Source of the DNA: Mesorhizobium sp. WSM2240
GTDB lineage: Bacteria > Pseudomonadota > Alphaproteobacteria > Rhizobiales > Rhizobiaceae
Direction of reading: 5' to 3'
Assembly: GCF_040438645.1 (NCBI RefSeq)
Contig: NZ_CP159253.1
Span: forward strand, 4,950,501-5,014,500
DNA length: 64,000 nt
In this document: one piece after another, positions 35,998-46,866 of the stretch
Layout: every line of letters begins with the position of its first letter
Numbering within the stretch: the stretch's first letter is position 1
Position numbers and translations under genes: made by a program
The notes under the pieces: generated by a model
What the model was told of the DNA's origin: nothing
Seen by the model: only the letters and a program-made list of their open reading frames with translations
The model's database searches: none

Positions 35998-37280
35998 TGG
36001 CGGTGGAAGTGGTCACATTCGGCTGCCGGCTCAACACCTATGAATCCGAGGTGATGCGCCGCGAGGCGAACGCTGCCGGCCTCGGCGAATTGAAGGATGG
36101 CGCGGTCATCTTCAACACCTGCGCGGTAACCGCCGAGGCTGTGCGCCAGGCCAAGCAGTCGATCCGCAAGGCGCGGCGCGAAAACCCGCAGGCCCGCATC
36201 ATCGTCACCGGCTGCGCCGCCCAGACCGACCCGGCGGCGTTCACCGCCATGGGCGAGGTCGACCTCGTGCTCGGCAACGAGGAGAAGCTGAAGGCCCACA
36301 ATTATCGCGCTTTGCCCGATTTCGGCGTAAACGACACCGAAAAGGTCCGCGTCAACGACATCATGTCGGTGACGGAGACGGCCGGCCACATGGTCGATGC
36401 GATCGAGGGCCGGGCTCGCGCCTTCGTGCAGGTGCAGAATGGCTGCGACCATCGCTGCACTTTCTGCATCATCCCCTATGGCCGCGGCAATTCGCGTTCG
36501 GTGCCGATGGGCGCGGTGGTCGAGCAGGTGAAGCGCCTCGTCGGCAACGGCTATGCCGAGGTGGTGCTGACCGGGGTCGACATGACCAGTTTTGGCGCCG
36601 ACCTGCCAGGTGCGCCAAAGCTTGGCCGGCTGGTCAAGACAATCCTGCGTCAGGTCCCAGATCTCCGGCGTCTGCGTCTGTCGTCGATCGATTCGATCGA
36701 GGCAGATGACGATCTGCTGGAGGCCATCGCTACCGAGAACCGGCTGATGCCGCATCTGCATTTGTCGCTGCAATCGGGCGACGACATGATCCTGAAGCGC
36801 ATGAAGCGCCGCCATCTTCGCGACGATTCGATCCGTTTTTGCGAGGATGTTCGGCGGCTTCGCCCCGATATCGTCTTCGGGGCCGATATTATCGCCGGCT
36901 TCCCGACCGAAACCGAGGAGATGTTCCAAAATTCCGAGAAGATCGTGGAGGAGTGTGGGCTGACGCATCTTCATGTCTTCCCATTTTCGCCGCGCGAGGG
37001 AACGCCGGCCGCACGCATGCCGCAGGTCGATGCCAGCGCCATCAAGCGCCGTGCCGCGCGCCTGCGCGCCGCCGGCGAGGCAGCCTACCGCCGGCATCTC
37101 GACAGCCTGGCGGGCTCACGTCAGTCGATCCTGATCGAGCGCGGCGGACTCGGCCGCACGGAAAGCTTCACGCTGGCCGCGATCGAAGACGGCGCGCCGG
37201 GAGAGATCGTCGAAGCAGCCATCACCGGCCATGACGACGCCCGCCTGATTGCCTCGCCGCTTGCCCTGAAAGCCGCATAG
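35997..37280 (+). CDS. mtaB: tRNA threonylcarbamoyladenosine methylthiotransferase MtaB
   Basis: 427 residues. It adds a methylthio group to t6A37 of tRNA. The UPF0004 domain has Cys10, Cys42 and Cys73 (TFGCRLN, FNTCAVT, VTGCAAQ) for one [4Fe-4S] cluster. The radical SAM motif is NGCDHRCTFC (Cys150, 154, 157). The C-terminal TRAM domain is present. The start is the ATG sharing its first base with the dapF stop. Confidence 0.94.
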   Translation: MAVEVVTFGCRLNTYESEVMRREANAAGLGELKDGAVIFNTCAVTAEAVRQAKQSIRKARRENPQARIIVTGCAAQTDPAAFTAMGEVDLVLGNEEKLKAHNYRALPDFGVNDTEKVRVNDIMSVTETAGHMVDAIEGRARAFVQVQNGCDHRCTFCIIPYGRGNSRSVPMGAVVEQVKRLVGNGYAEVVLTGVDMTSFGADLPGAPKLGRLVKTILRQVPDLRRLRLSSIDSIEADDDLLEAIATENRLMPHLHLSLQSGDDMILKRMKRRHLRDDSIRFCEDVRRLRPDIVFGADIIAGFPTETEEMFQNSEKIVEECGLTHLHVFPFSPREGTPAARMPQVDASAIKRRAARLRAAGEAAYRRHLDSLAGSRQSILIERGGLGRTESFTLAAIEDGAPGEIVEAAITGHDDARLIASPLALKAA

Positions 37281-37292
37281 ACGGACGGACGC

Positions 37293-38948
37293 ATGGCATT
37301 TGGTTTCATCAAGAAAGTGTTTTCCTTCGGCAAGAAGGAGGTCGTTGAGGAACGTCCGGCCGAAGACGCGCCTTTGCCGCCGATCGACTGGAAATCGCTC
37401 GAAAGCCTCAAAGAGGGGGAGGAAAGCGGATCTCCGGCTCTACCTGACGAACCGGTTCCGGCCCCTCCGGAAAAGCCGGTCCCACAGCCGACGCCGGAAG
37501 AACCCGCTCCCCCGCCAACGCCGGAAAAGCCTGCTCCTACGCCTACCCCCAAGCCTGCTCCCGAGCCGACGCCCGCCGAGCCGGAGCCGGGCCCAACACC
37601 TGTCCCTCCGCCTGCACCGCAGCCCGATCGTCCGCCGGCGCCACAGCCCGTTCCGCCGCCTGCACCGCAGCCGATAGAGCCGGAGCCTGCGCCTGTGGAA
37701 ATTCCGCCGCCGGCCGAACCGGTGCACGAGCCGCAGCCGTCCGTTCCGCCGGAAATCCCCGTACAGCCCCCGGAAACCCCGGGCACGCCGCCGCCCGAAG
37801 TGCCTGCGCAACCCAGGCCTGTCGAAATTCCGGTTCCGTCGCAGCCCACAGAACTGCCCCCGGCCGAAAGCCTGCCGCCGATTCGTCAGCCGTCGCCTGT
37901 CGAAACCGAGCCGGTACTGGCCGAGATCGCGCCTGAGCTAGAGGCCACGCCGAAGCCTGCCGCTGGCAAAGTCGTGGTGACAAAGAAGGTCGAGCAGAAG
38001 GCCGAGCCCGTGGCGGCCCAGCCTGTGGCGAAGCTGAGCTGGTTCCAGCGTCTCAAATTCGGCCTCTCGCGCTCGTCGAGGGAGCTCGGCGACAATATTT
38101 CCGGGATCTTCACCAAGGGCCGGCTGACCGAAGACATTGTCGATGATCTCGAGGAAGTGCTGATCCGCGCCGACCTCGGCATGGAGACGGCGATCCGCAT
38201 CACCGAAACGCTGTCTTCCGGACGCTACGGCCGCCAGACGACCGAGGCCGATGTCCGGCAGGTTATGGCGCAAGAGGTCGAGAAGGTCTTGGCGCCGGTC
38301 GCCATGCCGCTCGAGCTCGACCTTTCGCACAAGCCGCACGTCATCCTCGTCGTCGGCGTCAACGGCACGGGAAAGACCACCACCATCGGCAAGCTGGCGG
38401 CCAAGCTCACCGCCGGCGGCCTGTCGGTGATGCTGGCGGCCGGCGACACGTTCCGCGCCGCCGCGATCGAGCAGTTGAAAATCTGGGGCGAGCGCACCAA
38501 CTCGCCGGTAGTCGCGTCAAAGCTTGGCGCCGATGCGGCCGGGCTCGCCTGGGACGCCTACGAAAAGGCCAAGGACACCGGCTCCGACGTGCTGATAATC
38601 GATACCGCCGGCAGGCTGCAGAACAAGGCCGAGCTGATGGCCGAACTTGAAAAGATCGTCCGCGTACTCGGCAAGCACGATCCGGAAGCGCCGCACACCG
38701 TGCTGCAGACGGTGGATGCGACGACCGGCCAGAACGCGCTCAACCAGGTTGAGATCTTCCGCAATGTCGCCGGTGTCAACGGCTTGGTGATGACAAAGCT
38801 GGACGGCACGGCGCGCGGCGGCATACTTGTAGCCATCGCCGCCAAGCACAAGCTGCCAGTCTATTTCATCGGCGTCGGCGAACAGGTCGACGACCTCGAA
38901 CCGTTTTCCGCAAGCGATTTCGCCAAGGCGATCGCGGGAGTTGCCTGA
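37293..38948 (+). CDS. ftsY: Signal recognition particle receptor FtsY with long proline-rich domain
   Basis: 551 residues. After a short N-terminal helix (MAFGFIKKVFSFGKKEVVEE) residues 45-225 form a Pro/Glu/Ala-rich region with repeats such as PTPEKPAPTPTP. The NG GTPase domain begins near 248: LSWFQRLKFGLSRSSRELG, G1 VGVNGTGKTTTIGKLA (about 350), AAGDTFRAAA, DTAGR and TKLDGTARGG. It receives the Ffh complex at the membrane. 12 bases after mtaB. The proline region replaces the acidic A domain of E. coli. Confidence 0.96.
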   Translation: MAFGFIKKVFSFGKKEVVEERPAEDAPLPPIDWKSLESLKEGEESGSPALPDEPVPAPPEKPVPQPTPEEPAPPPTPEKPAPTPTPKPAPEPTPAEPEPGPTPVPPPAPQPDRPPAPQPVPPPAPQPIEPEPAPVEIPPPAEPVHEPQPSVPPEIPVQPPETPGTPPPEVPAQPRPVEIPVPSQPTELPPAESLPPIRQPSPVETEPVLAEIAPELEATPKPAAGKVVVTKKVEQKAEPVAAQPVAKLSWFQRLKFGLSRSSRELGDNISGIFTKGRLTEDIVDDLEEVLIRADLGMETAIRITETLSSGRYGRQTTEADVRQVMAQEVEKVLAPVAMPLELDLSHKPHVILVVGVNGTGKTTTIGKLAAKLTAGGLSVMLAAGDTFRAAAIEQLKIWGERTNSPVVASKLGADAAGLAWDAYEKAKDTGSDVLIIDTAGRLQNKAELMAELEKIVRVLGKHDPEAPHTVLQTVDATTGQNALNQVEIFRNVAGVNGLVMTKLDGTARGGILVAIAAKHKLPVYFIGVGEQVDDLEPFSASDFAKAIAGVA

Positions 38949-38951
38949 AGC

Positions 38952-39599
38952 ATGAACCCACGTATCCTCGAACGCGACCCGTCTGACCCGAAGAAGAAGG
39001 AGGTCAATCCGCTGCTGAAGCTGGCGCTGGAGTTGGGGCCACTGATGGTCTTCTTCTTCGCCAATGCGCGCGGCGAATGGCTGGTCGAGAACTATCCCGC
39101 ACTGGGCAATTTTGGCGGACCGATCTTCCTCGCCACCGGCCTGTTCATGATCGCCACCGCAATCGCGCTCACCGTCTCGTGGCTGCTCATACGGACACTG
39201 CCTATCATGCCTCTGGTTTCGGGCGTGGTGGTTTTCGTATTCGGCGCGCTGACGCTTTATCTGCAGGATGACATTTTCATCAAGATGAAGCCGACCATCG
39301 TCAATTCGCTGTTCGGGCTGACGCTGCTCGGCGGGCTCTGGTTCGGCAAATCGCTGCTTGGATACGTCTTCGATTCTGCCTTCCGGCTCGACGCCGAGGG
39401 CTGGCGCAAGCTCACCCTGCGTTGGGGCCTGTTTTTCCTGTTCCTGGCCCTTGTCAACGAGATCGTCTGGCGCTCGTTTTCGACCGACGCCTGGGTGGCG
39501 TTCAAGGTCTGGGGCATCATGCCGATCACGCTGGTTTTTACCTTCAGCCAAATGCCGCTGATCATGCGCCACTCGCTGGACGAGCAGGCCAAGCGATAG
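38952..39599 (+). CDS. yciB: Inner membrane protein YciB / septation protein A family
   Basis: 215 residues with about five membrane helices. The family signature [20 protein letters not shown] is followed by [15 protein letters not shown], and [20 protein letters not shown] and [20 protein letters not shown] are in the second half. Involved in cell envelope and division in other bacteria. It starts 3 bases after ftsY, so the dapF-mtaB-ftsY-yciB run is one operon. Confidence 0.93.
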   Translation: MNPRILERDPSDPKKKEVNPLLKLALELGPLMVFFFANARGEWLVENYPALGNFGGPIFLATGLFMIATAIALTVSWLLIRTLPIMPLVSGVVVFVFGALTLYLQDDIFIKMKPTIVNSLFGLTLLGGLWFGKSLLGYVFDSAFRLDAEGWRKLTLRWGLFFLFLALVNEIVWRSFSTDAWVAFKVWGIMPITLVFTFSQMPLIMRHSLDEQAKR

Positions 39600-39620
39600 T
39601 TTGCGGAGGGGGAGCAGAGC

Positions 39621-40235
39621 ATGCAATTCATCGAAAGCCGTGAAGAACTGCGCACGCTCTACAAGAGCCCTGGCGACGGCGCCGTGCGCAAGGAATTGCC
39701 GCGGCTCGACGGGCATTGCCGGAGCTTCATCGCCAAAAGCCCGTTCGTGCTGATCGGCTCGTCCGACGGCAACGGCAATGCCGACGTGACGCCGAAGGGC
39801 GATCGGCCGGGCTTCGTCGCCATTCTCGACGATAGCACAATCGCCATTCCCGACCGGCCGGGCAACAATCGGCTCGACACGCTGGAGAACATAATCGTCA
39901 ACCCGGCGGTCGGCCTGCTCTTTCTCATCCCCGGCATGAACGAGACGCTGCGCATCAACGGCCATGCCCACATCACCGCCGCCGCCGCCTTGCGCGAAAG
40001 GTTGGCTGTGGACGGCAAGCTGCCGATCAGCGTCGTCGTCGTTGCCGTGAAGGCTGCCTACATGCACTGCGCCAAGGCATTCATGCGATCCGAGCTTTGG
40101 AAGCCCGAAAGCTGGCCCGACCGCGCCGCGCTGCCGACGCTTGGTGAAATTCTGCGGGACCAACTGGCGCTTAGTCAATCGGTCGAGGCCACCGACAAAT
40201 GGCTCGACGAGGGCTACCAGAAGACGATGTGGTGA
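39621..40235 (+). CDS. Pyridoxamine 5'-phosphate oxidase-like FMN-binding protein
   Basis: 204 residues with a split-barrel fold: GHCRSFIAKSPFVLIGSSDG, DVTPKGDRPGFVAILDD, RPGNNRLDTLENIIVNPAVG and LFLIPGMNETLRINGHAHI. This arrangement matches the MSMEG_1061-type PPOX subgroup, which binds FMN or F420. GGAGGGGGAG precedes the ATG. It is probably the last gene of the ftsY transcript, 21 bases after yciB. Substrate unknown. Confidence 0.87.
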   Translation: MQFIESREELRTLYKSPGDGAVRKELPRLDGHCRSFIAKSPFVLIGSSDGNGNADVTPKGDRPGFVAILDDSTIAIPDRPGNNRLDTLENIIVNPAVGLLFLIPGMNETLRINGHAHITAAAALRERLAVDGKLPISVVVVAVKAAYMHCAKAFMRSELWKPESWPDRAALPTLGEILRDQLALSQSVEATDKWLDEGYQKTMW

Positions 40236-40313
40236 CCGGCAGGCGCTCCATCCCCCGCCGGCTTGGGCGTTCGGCGTTCGGCGCATAGCAAGTCCTACAG
40301 GCATGCATTCAGC

Positions 40314-40346
40314 GCAATGGTGCATTGCAGCATCTGATGTTGCAAC
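40314..40346. promoter_or_regulatory. Two small palindromes upstream of the DUF1127 gene
   Basis: GCAATG-GTG-CATTGC (40314-40328) and GTTGCAAC (40339-40346) lie 80-110 bases before the DUF1127 start codon. They sit where a promoter operator would be expected. No known regulator motif was matched. Confidence 0.35.
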
Positions 40347-40426
40347 GCACACAGCCTGTGCCAATCTATGGAGCATCGGGAGGAACAACCAATGTCGCCG
40401 AATGCGACAGCTAAGGGGACCTCACC

Positions 40427-40594
40427 ATGATCCTGTCAAACATCGTTGCACGTAACAAAGACCGGCTCGCCAAGCGAAACCGCTATAATCGCCTCGTGGC
40501 GGAGATCGAAGGATTGTCGCCGCGCGACCTGGCCGACATGAACGGCAATCGCGGCGAAATGCTTCGGCATGCCTACCAGGAAGTCTACGGCTGA
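40427..40594 (+). CDS. DUF1127 micro-protein
   Basis: 55 residues: MILSNIVARNKDRLAKRNRY, then NRLVAEIEGLSPRDLADMNG and a C-terminal HAYQEVYG. The arginine-rich helix followed by LSPRDLADMN(G)NR is the DUF1127 (YjiS-like) signature. Some relatives control small RNA turnover and phosphate or stress responses. AAGGGGA precedes the ATG by 7 bases. It ends in a terminator hairpin shared with the converging DUF2332 gene. Confidence 0.8.
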   Translation: MILSNIVARNKDRLAKRNRYNRLVAEIEGLSPRDLADMNGNRGEMLRHAYQEVYG

Positions 40595-40601
40595 CAACCG
40601 A

Positions 40602-40622
40602 TGGCTCGGCCTAGCCGAGCCA
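40602..40622. terminator. Hairpin between converging DUF1127 and DUF2332 genes
   Basis: TGGCTCGGC-CTA-GCCGAGCCA, a nine-pair stem whose loop is the stop codon of the DUF2332 gene. Few T residues follow, so efficiency is uncertain. Confidence 0.55.
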
Positions 40623-41678
40623 CTCTATCCAGCGGCCGTGATAATCGCATCTGGCGAGACGCCTTGTCTCGCCAGCAGGCCATAGCGTCAGGCTCAGCGT
40701 CGCGTGCATGTCGGTGGTCGACAGCGGCTCCATCCGAAGCCAGGCGATCGGCGCATCCGCAGTGGCGGCTGCCCCGGCGCTTTGAAGGTCGGTTGAAATC
40801 GACGACTTCGTATCTTCGGGCAAATATTGCCACATGATCGAATGGAACAGCACGTATGCGCCGCCGCCCTGCCGTGAGGCCAGACTCCGTCGCACGAAGG
40901 CCGCGGCATCGGCCTTCTCCAGCCTGAACGGCTGGATAGCGGCGAGGCTGAGCGCCGCATCGAGCCTCTGAAGCCGCATCGTCTGGTCCGCCCAGATATA
41001 GGATTTGAGCCGCAGCCGATCCTCGGCCGTTGCGATATCAACCGGGGCGATGTCCGAACCGGCGCGCTTCCCGACTTCCAGCCGGTCGTGGACCGGAACT
41101 GGATTTCCCCGGACTTCCGGCGCAAGGCGCACCGGCGAACTCGGATCGCCCCATTCTGCGTCGCCATAGCGATAGTGAAATTTGTCGAACAGTAGATTGA
41201 GCCCGGCGCTCGATCCGATCTCGTGCAGCGCTAGCGGCAGCCCTGTTTCGCGTGCGATTGCCAGGAAACCTGGCAGCAGCATCGCTGAACGGGCGATCTC
41301 GTTCGTCTGCGGCGCGCTGGCGAGCGAGGCGAGCAGTTCCCGATCGTGCCGGGCGATGGCGTTTCGCAGGGCAGCATGAAGATCTGGCTCGGAGGTCTCC
41401 TGCGGCGGATAGGCCGCGGCAAGCCCGGAATCCCTGCCGGCCAGCACCAGCGCGTGCAACGCGCCGCAAAAGCGCAGCGCCAGCGCATCCTCGCGGGTAT
41501 TGCCGGCCCAGTTCAGAACCTTTCGCCCGGTCCGTGTCCTCTCGTCGAGGCACTCCGCCAGCGCCCGGCACAGGCGGGCGGTGAAGGGCGAGCCAAGTGT
41601 TTCGCAGGACGCCGCCTGATGGACGAAATGCTGACGGATGATATTCGGATCGGGAGGAGAAGGATGGACGTCGTTCAT
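40611..41678 (-). CDS. DUF2332 family protein
   Basis: 355 residues, cytoplasmic. Family stretches are FVHQAASCETLGSPFTARLC, NWAGNTREDALALRFCGALH, LPLALHEIGSSAGLNLLFDK (which resembles a SAM-binding start: E-I-G-S-S-A-G) and VLFHSIMWQYLPEDT. Some predictions place DUF2332 near methyltransferases; no activity is known. Followed by ccmG on the same strand direction, though that operon is separate. Confidence 0.85.
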   Translation of the reverse strand: MNDVHPSPPDPNIIRQHFVHQAASCETLGSPFTARLCRALAECLDERTRTGRKVLNWAGNTREDALALRFCGALHALVLAGRDSGLAAAYPPQETSEPDLHAALRNAIARHDRELLASLASAPQTNEIARSAMLLPGFLAIARETGLPLALHEIGSSAGLNLLFDKFHYRYGDAEWGDPSSPVRLAPEVRGNPVPVHDRLEVGKRAGSDIAPVDIATAEDRLRLKSYIWADQTMRLQRLDAALSLAAIQPFRLEKADAAAFVRRSLASRQGGGAYVLFHSIMWQYLPEDTKSSISTDLQSAGAAATADAPIAWLRMEPLSTTDMHATLSLTLWPAGETRRLARCDYHGRWIEWLG

Positions 41679-41705
41679 GCGGCCGACGTTAGTGCACCGC
41701 CGCAG

Positions 41706-42287
41706 CTATTGCGAGACTCCGAGCGCCTTCTCGATTTCGGGCAGGAGCCTGCGCTGAACGGCGTCCACCGTCAGCGGCCCGACATGCTTGAACAGGATCT
41801 TGCCGTCGCGACCGACCAGAAAGGTCTCCGGCACGCCATAGACGCCCCAATCGATCGCCGTTCGGCCTGCCTCGTCGATGCCTATCGCAATGAACGGATT
41901 GCCGAGATCGCCGAGGAAGCGGCGGGCGTTTTCGGCCTGATCCTTGTAGTTCAGCCCGGCGATGCCGAAGCGGTTGTCCTCGGCCAACGCCATCAGTACG
42001 GGGTGCTCTTCCCGGCACGGCGCGCACCAGGATGCCCAGATGTTCACCAGCGTGACCTTGCCTTTGAAATCAGCCGAGTTGAGCCCCGGCAGATCGAGAC
42101 CGGGCAGAGGCGGCAGGCTGGTCTCGGGCGCCTGCTCTCCGATCAGAGCCGAGGGCACGGTTGCGATGTCGCGGCCCGACAGAAGCTGGGCCAGGAAAAT
42201 GCCTGCGAGCGCCAGAAAAATGGCCAGCGGCAGGAAAACGAACAGCTTGCTGACCGGGCGCTTTTCGGGCTGCGTCTCTGTCGTCAT
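41706..42287 (-). CDS. ccmG: Cytochrome c maturation thioredoxin CcmG (DsbE)
   Basis: 193 residues: one N-terminal membrane helix (about 13-36) and a periplasmic thioredoxin domain with WASWCAPC (Cys88, Cys91), and GVYGVPETFLVGRDGKI with the cis-Pro. It reduces apocytochrome c heme-binding Cys. The ATG overlaps the ccmD stop (ATGA). Confidence 0.95.
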   Translation of the reverse strand: MTTETQPEKRPVSKLFVFLPLAIFLALAGIFLAQLLSGRDIATVPSALIGEQAPETSLPPLPGLDLPGLNSADFKGKVTLVNIWASWCAPCREEHPVLMALAEDNRFGIAGLNYKDQAENARRFLGDLGNPFIAIGIDEAGRTAIDWGVYGVPETFLVGRDGKILFKHVGPLTVDAVQRRLLPEIEKALGVSQ

Positions 42288-42454
42288 GCGGAACTCCCGC
42301 CGCGATCGGAGCGGCGCCTTGTACCACTCGCCTCGAGTTCGGCCAGTTCGCGCCGTCTGGCGCGCTGATCGAAAAAGATCCATGCCACGAGCCCGATGAT
42401 CGCCAGCGCCGAAACGGCATAGGCCGCCGTGACATAGAGCGCATGCGCTGTCAT
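42284..42454 (-). CDS. ccmD: Heme exporter accessory protein CcmD
   Basis: 56 residues with one membrane helix (MTAHALYVTAAYAVSALAII...) and a basic cytoplasmic tail (RARRRELAELEASGTRRRSD). It helps release holo-CcmE from CcmABC. In rhizobia it normally follows ccmC; here ccmC is absent and ccmB is 134 bases upstream. Confidence 0.88.
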   Translation of the reverse strand: MTAHALYVTAAYAVSALAIIGLVAWIFFDQRARRRELAELEASGTRRRSDRGGSSA

Positions 42455-42588
42455 GGCCGGGACTCCGGGAGCAAACAGGTTCCGCGTGTGGTCGCCATTG
42501 GTGACTTCATGGTGCATTTAAATAGCTGCGCAGTCTCGCCTCTGCAATCGAACGCCCATGCGGCGGATTTGCGGTCGGTGGTCTGAGA

Positions 42589-43254
42589 TCAGTCCGCCCC
42601 CCATCGCAGCGCCAGCGCGGCGGCGACTGGCCCGAGCACGGCCAGAAATAGAGTGAGTGCGCAAAGGATGAGAAAGGGCGGCAGGAATGGATCGGGCTCG
42701 GCCACTGCACCGTAGCTGGCAGAAACGCCGAAAATCAGCACCGGTATGGTCAGCGGCAGCACCAGCACCGAAATCAGCAGGCCGCCGCGCGGCAGCGCCA
42801 CCGCCACGGCCGCGCCCGCCGCGCCAATGAAAGTGATCGCCGGAGTGCCGACCAGAAGCGTCAGCGCGGCAGCGCCTATCCCTGTCGGCGGCATATTCAT
42901 GAACAGGCCGAGCAGCGGCGCGGCAGCGACCAGCGGCAAGACACTCGCCGTCCAGTGCGCCAGGCATTTGACGAGGACCGTCAGTGCCGCCATGTGCCGG
43001 TCGCCCGACATGACGAGCTGGTCGAGCGAGCCGTCGTCGCGATCGGCCTGGAACAACCGGTCAAGGCCGAGCAGGCTGGCGAGCAGCGCCCCGATCCACA
43101 GGATCGCCGGGCCGATGCGGGCAAGGAGGTTGAGATCCGGGCCGACGCCGAAGGGAATGGTGGCGATCACGGCGAGGAAGAAGATGACGCCGGTCAGCGC
43201 CCCGCCGCCGGCGCGCACGCCGAGCCTGACGTCGCGGAGGTAGAGGGCTAGCAT
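42589..43254 (-). CDS. ccmB: Heme exporter permease CcmB
   Basis: 221 residues with six membrane helices. Marks are MLALYLRDVRLGVRAGGG, the LDRLFQADRDDGSLDQLVMS loop typical of CcmB, and HWTASVLPLVAAAPLLGLFM. Starts 2 bases after ccmA. The TGA-containing end at 42589 is followed by 134 bases with no ccmC. Confidence 0.95.
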   Translation of the reverse strand: MLALYLRDVRLGVRAGGGALTGVIFFLAVIATIPFGVGPDLNLLARIGPAILWIGALLASLLGLDRLFQADRDDGSLDQLVMSGDRHMAALTVLVKCLAHWTASVLPLVAAAPLLGLFMNMPPTGIGAAALTLLVGTPAITFIGAAGAAVAVALPRGGLLISVLVLPLTIPVLIFGVSASYGAVAEPDPFLPPFLILCALTLFLAVLGPVAAALALRWGAD

Positions 43255-43256
43255 TG

Positions 43257-43880
43257 CTATCCCTCTCCCCGTCTGGAGAGGAGGTCCATCCTCAACTCCT
43301 GCGCCCCTTCCAGTCCAAGCGGCTGATGCGTCGCGCCCACGATGATCCCGCCATCGTCGAGATGCGCCTTCATGAGCGCTGCGAACTGCGTCTCCGCCGC
43401 TTTGTCCAGCCCGGCGGTCGGCTCGTCGAGCAGCCAGACGGGACGGTAGCTGACGAGCAGCCGGGCGATCGATGCGCGACGCCGCTGGCCTGTCGACAGA
43501 TAGCCGAAAGGCAGGTGGCCGATATCGCCGAGGCCTACGATCTCCAGCGCCTCGCCGCATTCCAGATGCGTTTCTCCCAGAAATTCCTGCCAGAAGCAGA
43601 GATTCTCGGACACTGTCAGCGCCGTCTTCATCGCATTTTCATGGCCGAGATAGTGGCTTGCCGCCGAGACGGTCGGGAATATCTCGCCGCCACCCTCGAT
43701 CCCGACAACTCCCGAGGAGGGAGGTAGCAAACCCGCCAGAACGCGCAGCAGGGTCGATTTTCCGGCGCCGTTCGGGCCTGTGACAACCAGGCTTCCGCCC
43801 GTTTCAAGCCTGAAGCCGACGCCGGAGAAAACTTGCTCGCCGCCGCGCTCGCCGCTCAGATTGTCGGCGGTCAACCGCAT
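43257..43880 (-). CDS. ccmA: Heme exporter ATPase CcmA
   Basis: 207 residues. Walker A TGPNGAGKSTLLRVLAGLL, signature YLSTGQRRRASIARLL, Walker B VWLLDEPTAGLDKAAE. Powers release of holo-CcmE. First gene of the ccmABDG run, divergent from acnA; the shared 278-base region carries an Irr-like box. Confidence 0.96.
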   Translation of the reverse strand: MRLTADNLSGERGGEQVFSGVGFRLETGGSLVVTGPNGAGKSTLLRVLAGLLPPSSGVVGIEGGGEIFPTVSAASHYLGHENAMKTALTVSENLCFWQEFLGETHLECGEALEIVGLGDIGHLPFGYLSTGQRRRASIARLLVSYRPVWLLDEPTAGLDKAAETQFAALMKAHLDDGGIIVGATHQPLGLEGAQELRMDLLSRRGEG

Positions 43881-43925
43881 CTGCCCCCGTCTCCGATGAT
43901 TCGCCGCGCGTGCGTCGCAGCGATT

Positions 43926-43955
43926 TTGCCTGTAGTCGGTCTAGAACTATTCTAG
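43926..43955. promoter_or_regulatory. Irr-type (ICE) inverted repeat overlapping divergent ccmA and acnA promoters
   Basis: CTAGAA-CTA-TTCTAG at 43941-43955 is a perfect inverted repeat with the TAGAA/TTCTA halves of the Irr (iron control element) motif of rhizobia. It overlaps the -10 boxes of two candidate promoters: TTGCCT (43926-43931), 16 bases, TATTCT (43948-43953) for acnA, and TTGTCC, 18 bases, TAGAAT on the minus strand for ccmA. Irr regulates iron-using genes in these bacteria, and both neighbours use Fe-S or heme. Confidence 0.65.
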
Positions 43956-43978
43956 GAAATTCTCTATACGCCGGACAA

Positions 43979-43999
43979 CCGGGCCAGCGGTCGGCCCGG
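43979..43999 (+). other. Stem-loop in the acnA leader
   Basis: CCGGGCC-AGCGGTC-GGCCCGG, a seven-pair G/C stem about 25 bases downstream of the predicted acnA start site and 160 bases before its start codon. No T-run follows, so it is not a terminator. Role unknown. Confidence 0.4.
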
Positions 44000-44158
44000 G
44001 AACCGAATTTTGCGCCGAACCAACGAACTCGCCGCCTTGAACGGCAGGACGCGGGGGACGGACAGCGGAAATGGCCGTACCCGCACCTTTGCGCGTGATT
44101 CGCATGCCACAGGAGTCCGTTCCCGTTTCGGCTGAACAGACCAAGGATGGGATCGCAC

Positions 44159-46849
<2,691 letters not shown>

Positions 46850-46866
46850 TTGGCATCCGACTGCAT

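Noticed and set aside
38517..40388. Long open frame antisense to ftsY, yciB and the PPOX gene
   Set aside because: Same cause as above; the sense genes have clear families and ribosome sites, the antisense product does not.
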